Assembly (NCBI GenBank): GCA_005799745.1
Contig: SYFY01000054.1
Coordinates: forward strand, 1 to 34,589
Direction of reading: 5' to 3'
DNA length: 34,589 bases
Source: Gammaproteobacteria bacterium
GTDB lineage: Bacteria; Pseudomonadota; Gammaproteobacteria; Pseudomonadales; Azotimanducaceae
Part shown: piece after piece, positions 1 to 7,147 of the stretch
Position numbering within the stretch: position 1 is the stretch's first letter
How the letters are laid out: each line of letters opens with the position of its first letter
Position numbers and translations under genes: made by a program
Notes under the pieces: generated by a model
The model's input: only the letters and a program-made list of their open reading frames with translations
Databases searched by the model: none
Told to the model about the DNA's origin: nothing

Positions 1-293
1 AAGTAGGTGCGCATGACGATGAGCAGTTGTCCTTCGAGTTCACTCGCGAGCGCGGCCAGTCTCGCTGCATAGTCCCGGGCGGCAGACGGGTCGTGAATGG
101 AGCAGGGCCCCGTCACAACCAACAGACGGTGGTCCTCACCCTGGACGATGCGTTCGACTGCGCGACGGTGTTTTGCTACGCGCTCCACCAGGGCTTCGTC
201 CACCGGGAAATCGGCTTTCAATTCATCCGGGGTGATCAGTCGGTCTTGCCGTGTCACGTTCGTATTCTCCAGATGCTGCACGTCAATCTCCAT
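1..293 (-). CDS. 3-deoxy-7-phosphoheptulonate (DAHP) synthase, class I, N-terminal part
   Basis: This is the first 97 or so residues of a class I DAHP synthase; the rest lies beyond base 1. The enzyme condenses phosphoenolpyruvate with erythrose 4-phosphate, the first step of the shikimate pathway to Phe, Tyr and Trp. The translation includes LLVVTGPCSIHDP at about residues 61-73, the family's PEP-site signature, followed by the expected AARDYAARLAAL helix. The N-terminal arm that carries feedback regulation in this family is present, but the fragment does not show whether it is the Tyr-, Phe- or Trp-sensitive isozyme, so I give no symbol. The start is the ATG at 293; an ATG at 298 is out of frame. 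The ribosome site is weak (AAAGG about 11 bases upstream). Its 450-base upstream region carries a leader peptide and hairpins, described separately. Confidence 0.93.
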   Translation of the reverse strand, partial: MEIDVQHLENTNVTRQDRLITPDELKADFPVDEALVERVAKHRRAVERIVQGEDHRLLVVTGPCSIHDPSAARDYAARLAALASELEGQLLIVMRTY

Positions 294-329
294 TGCATTT
301 ACGCCTTTGCCTGATTTGCCTGCTCATCA

Positions 330-361
330 CCCGGCAAAGTTCAGGCCCGGCAAAGCCCAGG
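330..361. repeat. 16-bp tandem duplication in the DAHP synthase 5' leader
   Basis: CCCGGCAAAGTTCAGG (330-345) is followed directly by CCCGGCAAAGCCCAGG (346-361), which differs at two bases. A shorter decayed copy (AACAAAACCCAGG) follows up to 375. The repeat lies in the transcript between the terminator hairpin and the DAHP synthase start. No function is apparent. Confidence 0.7.
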
Positions 362-405
362 TAACAAAACCCAGGCACATAAAAATTCAGGCCCCAGAAA
401 CGACA

Positions 406-438
406 AACCCCGTCTGGCTCTTGCTGCCGGACGGGGTT
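406..438 (-). terminator. attenuator terminator hairpin upstream of DAHP synthase
   Basis: Bases 406-418 and 426-438 pair over 13 bp, one of them G-U, around a 7-base loop. On the minus strand the hairpin is followed by TGTCGTTTC, a poor but T-enriched run after the two Ts that end the stem. It lies 54 bases after the leader-peptide stop and 113 bases before the DAHP synthase start, where an attenuator terminator is expected. The weak U tract is the main doubt about intrinsic termination. Confidence 0.6.
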
Positions 439-442
439 CCAT

Positions 443-469
443 CGAAGGCAGCTTCTTCCACTACCTTCG
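443..469 (-). promoter_or_regulatory. attenuator: pause hairpin and competing antiterminator arm
   Basis: Between the leader-peptide stop and the terminator-like hairpin, the transcript can form a 9-bp stem (443-451 with 461-469, one G-U pair, 9-base loop). Its 3' arm contains GCTGCC (plus-strand 447-452), which is exactly complementary to GGCAGC in the 5' arm of the next hairpin (plus-strand 423-428). The two pairings cannot form together. This gives the usual pause, antiterminator and terminator choice of an amino-acid attenuator. The pairings are read by eye; no folding energy was calculated, and the 6-bp antiterminator is short. Confidence 0.6.
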
Positions 470-491
470 CGATTTTTTTTGCAAAGGCGTG

Positions 492-554
492 TCAGGTCAC
501 GGGCCAGTAACCAAACCAGTAACCAAAAAAGAAGTTGTCGAACGAAGTTGTCAT
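492..554 (-). CDS. aromatic-rich leader peptide of the DAHP synthase gene
   Basis: A 20-codon ORF lies about 200 bases upstream of the DAHP synthase start on the same strand. Its core reads FFFGYWFGYW, and nine of the 20 residues are Phe, Tyr or Trp. The block TTTGGTTACTGG (Phe-Gly-Tyr-Trp) is present as an exact 12-bp tandem copy (504-515 and 516-527 on the plus strand). An alternative ATG two codons upstream (558-560) would add Met-Gln. Leader peptides of this kind, such as pheL and trpL, act as sensors: a ribosome stalled on scarce charged tRNA changes the folding of the RNA downstream. The role is inferred from composition, position and the hairpins that follow. I see no good Shine-Dalgarno site. 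A possible promoter (TTGCCG, 17-base spacer, AACAAT; 569-597 on the minus strand) would leave almost no 5' leader, so the promoter is unresolved. Confidence 0.8.
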   Translation of the reverse strand: MTTSFDNFFFGYWFGYWPVT

Positions 555-615
555 TTGCATGGGCCGGGATTGTTACCGCTTGAGGCCCACTCGGCAACCC
601 CCCCATCAAACCGTC

Positions 616-671
616 TAGGCCAACCCACCTAGACCAACTCACCTAGATCAACCCACCTGGACCAACCCACA
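616..671. repeat. 14-bp tandem repeat, four copies
   Basis: Four consecutive 14-base units (616-629, 630-643, 644-657, 658-671) follow the pattern TAGRYCAACYCACC with one to three changes each. The first seven bases of a fifth unit follow at 672-678. The array sits between the aromatic leader peptide and the divergent channel gene. It could be a binding array or a simple slippage-prone satellite. It has no good coding frame of its own. Confidence 0.75.
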
Positions 672-748
672 TAGGCCAGTCGCTGGGACGAGGTGCACTT
701 TTTGTTCAACCTGATACTGTCCCGTTCGTCCCTCCAATTGATGTTTGC

Positions 749-3700
749 ATGCGCAAGTTTCTGCTGAAGAGCGCCGTTAACGGCGCGTTGCTAATTTTCG
801 TGATTTCCCTCGCTGCGCCGCTATTGGCTGCGACGAAGGATGAGCGCCGGCACCTCGCTGAAGCGCTCGAGGTCCCTGGTCTCGATAACGCAGAGCGGCA
901 ATCAGGCAACGCCCTGATGAACGAGGCCGATGGTCACATCAATGCGCGCATGGCCGCCGAAGAGACCGCCGCCTCGCTTCGTGCCGCCAGCGAGTCTTGG
1001 CCAACCCGCATGCGTGAGCTGCAGAAACGTCTTGATGCTGATCCGGATACTGCACTGACTTCCTGGCAGCGTCGCCTGCCTGCCAATGCCGACACACAGA
1101 CGCTGGAGCGTGTTCTGGCAGGGGAGCAGACCACACTGCAAGCGCTGCGTGTTGAAGAGGAACGACTCGCCGAACTACTCACAAGCCTGTTCACGGGGCC
1201 AGGCCAATCAAGTGGTGAAATCACCTCACTGCGAGAAGAACGGGCCCGCTTAGGCGATGTTCCGGATGCAACAGCAGCCGGTGCGACGTTGATTGATCGA
1301 GTCCGCGCATGGCGCAACCAGCAGCAGCGACTGACCCTAGATGCCGAGATCGTTCAGGCGCTCCTTGAACGGGAAACCCTTGAACAGCGGCAACGTGGTG
1401 CGGAACTTGAGCTTCAGGTTGTTCGTCAGGATTTGCGCGCGCACGCCTTGCGTGGAGATATTCTAGAGGCGCGTATTGCAGCACGGGACAATGACGAGCT
1501 CGCCCAGTTGATGCAGAGACTGGAAGATGCTGCTGAACAGCCGGGAGCCACGGACGCGAATCAAAGCCTCGCCCTGGGTCGTGAACTGATTGAGCAGAGT
1601 GACCACCTTGCGGATGACCGCGCTGCGCTCCCCTTGCTGCAGTCGCAGCGCGATAGTGTTGAAAACGCTTTGCGGGCGGCGACGACGCGCATCGAACTCG
1701 GTGGCAACAGCGAAGCCGTAGGTCGATGGTTGTGGAGCGAACGACGTCGCCTTGTTGCTCCCGCGCGTTTACGCAAGCAGCTGGATGACGTGCGAGGAGA
1801 ACTCGCGGATCTCAGACTCCGTGAAGTGGTGATTGCTGAACAACAACAATTCGGCGACGCACGAAAGGTGGCGTGGACCGATCCGAACCTCGTTCAGGGT
1901 GAAATTCTCGACAGGCTCAAGACCGTGCTGCAACGACGTGCCGCGGTACTGGAGATGACGGATGGTGTAACGGCTGTGCAACTCGCTCGCACGGAGGAAA
2001 TGCAAAAACTGCTCGATCGCCACCTGCTCTGGACACGCAGTCACGGTGTGGTGGATGGCGCCTGGTTGGAAAGGGCCGCAGCGGGCTTCGCGGACCTTCT
2101 GCGAGGTGGCCGGTATGAGAAGACTTTTGAGCTCGCCTGGCGGAATTTCCTGGAACATCCGCTGCGATGGATCGGATCTCTGGTCCTGCTTGGACTCCTC
2201 GTGTGGTTGCGAGGTCAGGCGATTCCCCGCATTCAAGCCGAAGCTCGGGCCACACGGCACATCCGTGAGGACAGCTACCGGGCGACATCGCGCGCCCTGG
2301 GTTGGACGATTCTTGCAGCGCTACCATTTCCGGTGGCGTTTTGTCTGCTCGGATTGTTGCTGCGGCAAGTTGGGCAACCAGGCAACTTCAGCGACTCCGT
2401 GGGCATCGGACTCCTGTCCATGGGCGCACCGTTCTTTTTTACCCAACTGATTCGTTTCGCGGCGATTGAACGTGGGCTCGGTCACGCACACTTCCGCTGG
2501 CTGCGCGCGCGCTGTGAAAGTCTGCGTCGCTCCATGCAGACGTTTAACTGGGTAGTTTTGCCGTTGTGGTTTGTCGTCGCGATGTCAGTGGTTCGCAACG
2601 TGGATTTGGCTGCCGATGTATCGGCTCGAATGGCATTGGTTTTGGCCTGTGGTGTGCTCGCCTTCGGGAGTTGGAAACTGTTTGCACCGGACCAGCTCTG
2701 GGTGATTCGAGGCGTTGAAGTGGAGCCATCCACTTGGCGGAAGGCCATCCGCCTGTTGTGCACAGTGGTGCCACTGAGCGTCGGGGTTCTCGCGATTGCA
2801 GGTTGGGTGCATTCTTCTGGCGTGCTTCTGCAAGCCTTGCTCGCTAGCGTCAGTGCAGCCGTGTGCATCGCCTTGGTGGTCGGCATGCTCGGCCGTTGGA
2901 TGTTGCTGGGTGAACGCCGTCTCGCCTACAAGCGCGCTATCGATCAAGCGGCAATCGAGGGCAGTGAAGGTCCCGTTGTCGGTGCTGAACAAAGTGAAGT
3001 GACGTTGCAACAAATCAACGAACAAACCGGGAGACTGGTTCGAGCGCTGCGACTCACGCTGATCGCCGGAGCAGTGATTTGGGTGTGGGCTGATGTCTTG
3101 CCTGCGGTTGGGCGCCTGGATGAATTTGCGCTCTGGCATGTTGAAGAGGGGACCGAAGGCCACCTGATGCCGATGACGGCGATGGACCTGGTTGCGGGTG
3201 CTCTCATTCTGTTACTCACTTGGGCCGCGGCGCGCAATTTGCCGGGGCTGGTCGAGATTGGCCTGCTCTCCAGAACACGTATCGATGCACCTACCCGATA
3301 TGCGATCACCAGCATTCTTCGTTATGCCATCGTGATCGTCGGCATGTTGGTGGGCTTGTCGATGCTGGGCATGCGGTGGGGCCAACTGCAGTGGATGGCG
3401 GCAGCACTCACCGTGGGTCTTGGATTTGGGCTGCAGGAGATTTTTGCGAATTTCGTATCCGGATTGATTCTCTTGTTTGAACGTCCGTTTCGTGTGGGTG
3501 ATGTCATCACCGTGGGTGAGTACACCGGTGTGGTGAACCGTATTCACACCCGAGCCACGACCATCGTCGACTTCGATAACCGTGAGATCGTCGTTCCCAA
3601 CAAGACCTTTATCACCGGCCAGCTCACCAACTGGACCCTCACTGATACCGTCACACGTATGACGACGCGAATCGGTGTCGACTATGGAACAGAACCTGCG

Positions 3701-3982
3701 CTGGTCCATCGGCTGTTGTTGCAGGCGGCCATGGATGTTCCAGAGGTGATGCGTGAACCCGAACCTCGCACCTGGTTCCTGTCAATTGGTGCGAGTTCTC
3801 TCGACTTTGAACTTCGGGTGTTCGTGGCGTCCGTCGCAGATCGTCTGGTGGTGCAGAACGCGTTACATACCCGGATCAATGCGCTGCTGCTGGAGAACGG
3901 TATCGATATCGCCTATCCACATTTGAACGTAAATCTGCGCCAGCTCCCGCCAGCATCTTCCGAAGAACGACGGCTTGTCTGA
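749..3982 (+). CDS. MscK/MscM-type large mechanosensitive channel
   Basis: A 1077-residue member of the MscS superfamily, close in length to E. coli MscK. These inner-membrane channels open under membrane tension and release solutes during osmotic downshift. Residues 1-28 look like a cleavable signal peptide (hydrophobic core ending AAPLLAA). Residues about 30-460 are charged, Leu/Gln/Glu-rich and probably a helical, coiled-coil periplasmic domain. Repeated membrane segments run from about 465 to 890. The MscS core follows: GLGFGLQEIFANFVSGL at about 890-906 is the pore-lining helix, then FERPFRVGDVI and a beta domain with IVVPNKTFITGQLTNW. The ATG at 749 is chosen because the signal peptide starts there; no clear ribosome site precedes it. 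It converges with the AddA-like gene with only 12 bases between them. MscK versus MscM (YjeP) cannot be settled by eye. Confidence 0.9.
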   Translation: MRKFLLKSAVNGALLIFVISLAAPLLAATKDERRHLAEALEVPGLDNAERQSGNALMNEADGHINARMAAEETAASLRAASESWPTRMRELQKRLDADPDTALTSWQRRLPANADTQTLERVLAGEQTTLQALRVEEERLAELLTSLFTGPGQSSGEITSLREERARLGDVPDATAAGATLIDRVRAWRNQQQRLTLDAEIVQALLERETLEQRQRGAELELQVVRQDLRAHALRGDILEARIAARDNDELAQLMQRLEDAAEQPGATDANQSLALGRELIEQSDHLADDRAALPLLQSQRDSVENALRAATTRIELGGNSEAVGRWLWSERRRLVAPARLRKQLDDVRGELADLRLREVVIAEQQQFGDARKVAWTDPNLVQGEILDRLKTVLQRRAAVLEMTDGVTAVQLARTEEMQKLLDRHLLWTRSHGVVDGAWLERAAAGFADLLRGGRYEKTFELAWRNFLEHPLRWIGSLVLLGLLVWLRGQAIPRIQAEARATRHIREDSYRATSRALGWTILAALPFPVAFCLLGLLLRQVGQPGNFSDSVGIGLLSMGAPFFFTQLIRFAAIERGLGHAHFRWLRARCESLRRSMQTFNWVVLPLWFVVAMSVVRNVDLAADVSARMALVLACGVLAFGSWKLFAPDQLWVIRGVEVEPSTWRKAIRLLCTVVPLSVGVLAIAGWVHSSGVLLQALLASVSAAVCIALVVGMLGRWMLLGERRLAYKRAIDQAAIEGSEGPVVGAEQSEVTLQQINEQTGRLVRALRLTLIAGAVIWVWADVLPAVGRLDEFALWHVEEGTEGHLMPMTAMDLVAGALILLLTWAAARNLPGLVEIGLLSRTRIDAPTRYAITSILRYAIVIVGMLVGLSMLGMRWGQLQWMAAALTVGLGFGLQEIFANFVSGLILLFERPFRVGDVITVGEYTGVVNRIHTRATTIVDFDNREIVVPNKTFITGQLTNWTLTDTVTRMTTRIGVDYGTEPALVHRLLLQAAMDVPEVMREPEPRTWFLSIGASSLDFELRVFVASVADRLVVQNALHTRINALLLENGIDIAYPHLNVNLRQLPPASSEERRLV

Positions 3983-3994
3983 CCTGTTTCATCC

Positions 3995-6900
3995 TCAACT
4001 CACCTCGACCAGCTTCGGCAGCGCTGTGAAGTAGAGGGCTGTCCGCACAGGTTCGGGCCAGAGGTTTTCCGCGACTTGGCGATAACGCGCCAGCTGGGCG
4101 CGATAACGATCTACTTCGGTGGCGAGGTTTTCACTGGTGTGCAGGGTGCTCTTCCAGTCGACGATCCAGCGAGTACCCCGTTCATCGACGAACATACGAT
4201 CGAATCGCACCGTGATGAGTCGACCATCGAGCACCAAGGTGTGTTCGGTTTCCACATCACTTTCGGGGAAGGTGCCGAGCAGCCGCCGACCTTCGGGGTC
4301 GGCAAGGACTCGATCGAGCAGCCCTCTCACAGTTTGCAGGCTGCTGTTTAAATCAACGCTGCTAACACCCTGCGCCACAGCAGCCATGCGCCACTCGGGC
4401 TCAAAAAAACGGGCGACTTCTTTGGCGTCATCCGGTAGCGGCGTGCCACATAGCCGGGCAAGTGCCATGTGCACACAATCACCAATCGCGGCTGCTTGGG
4501 GATCTTCAGCAAGATCGGAGCTGGCCTTGGGAGTCGGACGTGTCGAATTCTTTGTTTGTGCAGAGTCAGCCGGTGGCTCCCAGGTCCACGAGGGATTTAG
4601 ACGCCTCAGAGTGGGCGGTGACCGCACAGCTGATTCCTCTGCATGGGCCTCTGCATTCATAGAAAAAGGAATTTGTTCGTACTCACATGCCGTCGCGATA
4701 CGTGCGGCCAAACTGCGAGTGCCAGGCATTTCTTTGGTTGATGTCCAGGAAATGCTCAACGTGTCTCGAGCTCGTGTGCAGGCGACATAGAGTAATCGAC
4801 CTTTCTCATTGTCGGACTTATCTTTGGCTCTGCGTTTTAACCACTCGGAGGCTGCACCTTCCTTGAGCGACAAGACCAGCTGATCGTCATCAATGGCTTG
4901 CCAGCGAACAGGCGTGGCCTGGTCGGCGCGGCCGCCTGCATCCAGGAAGGGAAGTATGACGTGCTCCCACTCCAGTCCCTTGGATTTGTGCGCCGTCAAA
5001 ATCTCGAGGCGTGTCGGTGGGCCTGCTGCTGCAAAAAGACCCTCGATTGAAAGTTCCACTTCATCGATATCGAAGCCACGGGCACCGAGCGACTCAATCC
5101 GGTCTAAACAGAGAAGCGCATTCTCCTGAGCGCGAGTATCACAGGTGGCAAAGGCTCCGCAGTGAAACAAAAACTGTTCGATGGATTCACGAGGCGTTAC
5201 TTCGAAGAGACTTTGTTTGGCGGTGGAATATGCGCGCTGCAAGCGCGTAAGGGCAGGTTGCTGCGTACTCGCCGCCAAGACGTGATCACCCAGGCTCGCC
5301 ACTTCAGCGAGCGCCTCCATCTCGATCAATGACAAACCCACGAACGGTGCACGAAGGACCGCGAACCAGGCGATGCGGTCATCTGGATCGCTGAGAATCG
5401 TTGCCACGTTAAGAATGTCGCGCACGACGGGCACCGCGCTAAGCGGTTCGAGGTCGCGTCCGGTATAGTTGATACCTGCATCGTTAAGTGCCGCCAGCAA
5501 CTTTGGTAGGTGCGTTCGCGCTTGGACGAGGATGGCGATACGACTTTGGTCTTCGACAGCAAGCAGCGTCTGTACGTGACGGACGATGGCGGCAAGTTCA
5601 TCGCTCTTCGCTGCAAACTGCTGCACACGGACGGCAGCACGATCGGTTGTGCGACGTGCTTCTGCTTTTACGAATGCCACCCTGCCGAGACGTGGCTCGT
5701 CCACGGAGCCGATCACTCTCGCAAAGGTCTGGTTCGCCCATTCGATCAGTCGGACATCACTGCGAAAGTTCGTCGTCAGTCGAACAGGGGTCGGTTTGAT
5801 GTCGGCGAGTCCGGCGTGTTGCAGCTCGAAAAACCGGGCGACATCCGCATCCCGAAATCCGTAGATGCTTTGCATCGGGTCGCCTACGACGAAAAAGGTT
5901 CGCCCGTCTTCTGGCGTAAATCCCGATGCGAGCAGTTTGAAAAGTTCGAACTGCGCCGTGGACGTGTCCTGGAACTCATCGATGAGGATGTGTTTGAGCC
6001 GATAGTCCATGGCGAGGGCGAGGTCGGTGGGACCATCGGGAGCCGCAAGCGCCTGCTGGGCGGCGAGCATGATGGCGGTGAAGTCGATGTTGCGAGACTG
6101 TTTGAATTCCGTTTCCAGCTCTTGCAAGGCTGTGAAGAGCGCAAGACAGACGTCGAAAAGGTGGTCAAGCTCCTCAGCCGAGAGCGGATCCGCAGGTAAT
6201 AACGCCAACTGAAGTATGGGCAGGTGGGCTTCGTGTTCCCTGAGTTCCTTGCCTAAGCTTTTGATTCGATTCTGTGTGGGCACCGAGGTGTGTTCGATTT
6301 CCTTGCCGAACTGCTTGCGTAGTGACTTCAGGTCCTTAACGAGGAACTGTCGAGCGGTCAACGCCGCAGAGAACTGATTGTCGGGATAGAGTTCCGTCGC
6401 TATCTCGTTAAATTCTCTCATCGCGCCGGAACCGATCTGTTTGTGCAGTCGGGCCACGCCGTCCTCTCGCAAGGTTTCGAGTGTGGAGTCCAATTGGTCG
6501 CGTAGCGCTTCTGGATCTGCCATGCCAGCGCCAATCACACGTGCAATCGGGTCAATCCACTGCTCACGCCGACCCAGCATGTCGGCGAGTGCGTGAGTAG
6601 CCCCGTTGACCTGATTGTCATAGAGCTCGATGTAGCGCAGCAGCGATGCAATAACCGCAGTGTTGTCGCCTTGATCTTGGCTCTCGTGGATTCGGTGAAT
6701 GGTGCGGGCCGCAGCACGTTGGTGAAGATATGTGGGATTCTCTGCAATAGCCGCATTCGTGTTGATACCGGATGTGAGCGGCAAGCGTGTCGCCAAGGTG
6801 CGCGCAAAGCTGTCGATGGTTTGGATATGCAGTCGTGAAGGATGTTCGGCGAGCCCCCAGCCACGTTCATGAGAACGTTGATTCGCGAGCCCACCCAAAA

Positions 6901-7147
6901 CGTCTTCCGGATCGTTGAGGCGTTTGAGCACACGCTCACGCATTTCTGTTGCGGCTTTGATCGTGAAGGTGATGGCGAGAATTTCTTCCGGACGATCCAC
7001 TCGCGTGAGCAAACGTAAAAAACGTTCCACCAGAAGTGTGGTTTTCCCGGCGCCTGCTGGCGCCTGAACGACCACGGAGAGTTCAGGATCGACGGCGACA
7101 CGACGCTCATGTTCGTCCGGCAGGGACGTGTCCTGCCGCGTCGTCAT
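3995..7147 (-). CDS. AddA-like UvrD-family helicase/nuclease
   Basis: A 1050-residue superfamily 1A helicase fused to a C-terminal PD-(D/E)XK nuclease, the architecture of AddA, which processes double-strand breaks for RecA-dependent repair. Visible motifs in order: Walker A GAGKTT at 32-37, Walker B ILIDEFQDT near 387, GDPMQSIYGFRDAD near 422, LTTNFRS near 450, TAHKSKGLEWE near 717, and LLYVACTRARDTL. The nuclease site is seen as VRFDRMF followed by WIVDWKS near 994. Its ATG overlaps the TGA of the upstream AddB-like gene by four bases (ATGA), so the two are very probably translationally coupled and form one complex. RecB is similar, but the partner gene is AddB-like and no RecC or RecD lies nearby. 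Confidence 0.87.
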   Translation of the reverse strand: MTTRQDTSLPDEHERRVAVDPELSVVVQAPAGAGKTTLLVERFLRLLTRVDRPEEILAITFTIKAATEMRERVLKRLNDPEDVLGGLANQRSHERGWGLAEHPSRLHIQTIDSFARTLATRLPLTSGINTNAAIAENPTYLHQRAAARTIHRIHESQDQGDNTAVIASLLRYIELYDNQVNGATHALADMLGRREQWIDPIARVIGAGMADPEALRDQLDSTLETLREDGVARLHKQIGSGAMREFNEIATELYPDNQFSAALTARQFLVKDLKSLRKQFGKEIEHTSVPTQNRIKSLGKELREHEAHLPILQLALLPADPLSAEELDHLFDVCLALFTALQELETEFKQSRNIDFTAIMLAAQQALAAPDGPTDLALAMDYRLKHILIDEFQDTSTAQFELFKLLASGFTPEDGRTFFVVGDPMQSIYGFRDADVARFFELQHAGLADIKPTPVRLTTNFRSDVRLIEWANQTFARVIGSVDEPRLGRVAFVKAEARRTTDRAAVRVQQFAAKSDELAAIVRHVQTLLAVEDQSRIAILVQARTHLPKLLAALNDAGINYTGRDLEPLSAVPVVRDILNVATILSDPDDRIAWFAVLRAPFVGLSLIEMEALAEVASLGDHVLAASTQQPALTRLQRAYSTAKQSLFEVTPRESIEQFLFHCGAFATCDTRAQENALLCLDRIESLGARGFDIDEVELSIEGLFAAAGPPTRLEILTAHKSKGLEWEHVILPFLDAGGRADQATPVRWQAIDDDQLVLSLKEGAASEWLKRRAKDKSDNEKGRLLYVACTRARDTLSISWTSTKEMPGTRSLAARIATACEYEQIPFSMNAEAHAEESAVRSPPTLRRLNPSWTWEPPADSAQTKNSTRPTPKASSDLAEDPQAAAIGDCVHMALARLCGTPLPDDAKEVARFFEPEWRMAAVAQGVSSVDLNSSLQTVRGLLDRVLADPEGRRLLGTFPESDVETEHTLVLDGRLITVRFDRMFVDERGTRWIVDWKSTLHTSENLATEVDRYRAQLARYRQVAENLWPEPVRTALYFTALPKLVEVS

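Larger units (their letters stand above)
294..748. other. 455-bp regulatory intergenic region
   Basis: This region separates the divergent DAHP synthase and MscK-like genes. It holds the aromatic leader peptide, two competing hairpins, and 12-, 14- and 16-bp tandem duplications, each listed separately. The promoter of the channel gene must also lie at its right end, but I cannot point to convincing -35 and -10 boxes there. Confidence 0.7.

Noticed and set aside
283-642. 119-residue minus-strand frame across the DAHP synthase control region
   Set aside because: It overlaps the leader peptide and all hairpins, spans repeats, and resembles no family. The short leader peptide in another frame explains the region better.
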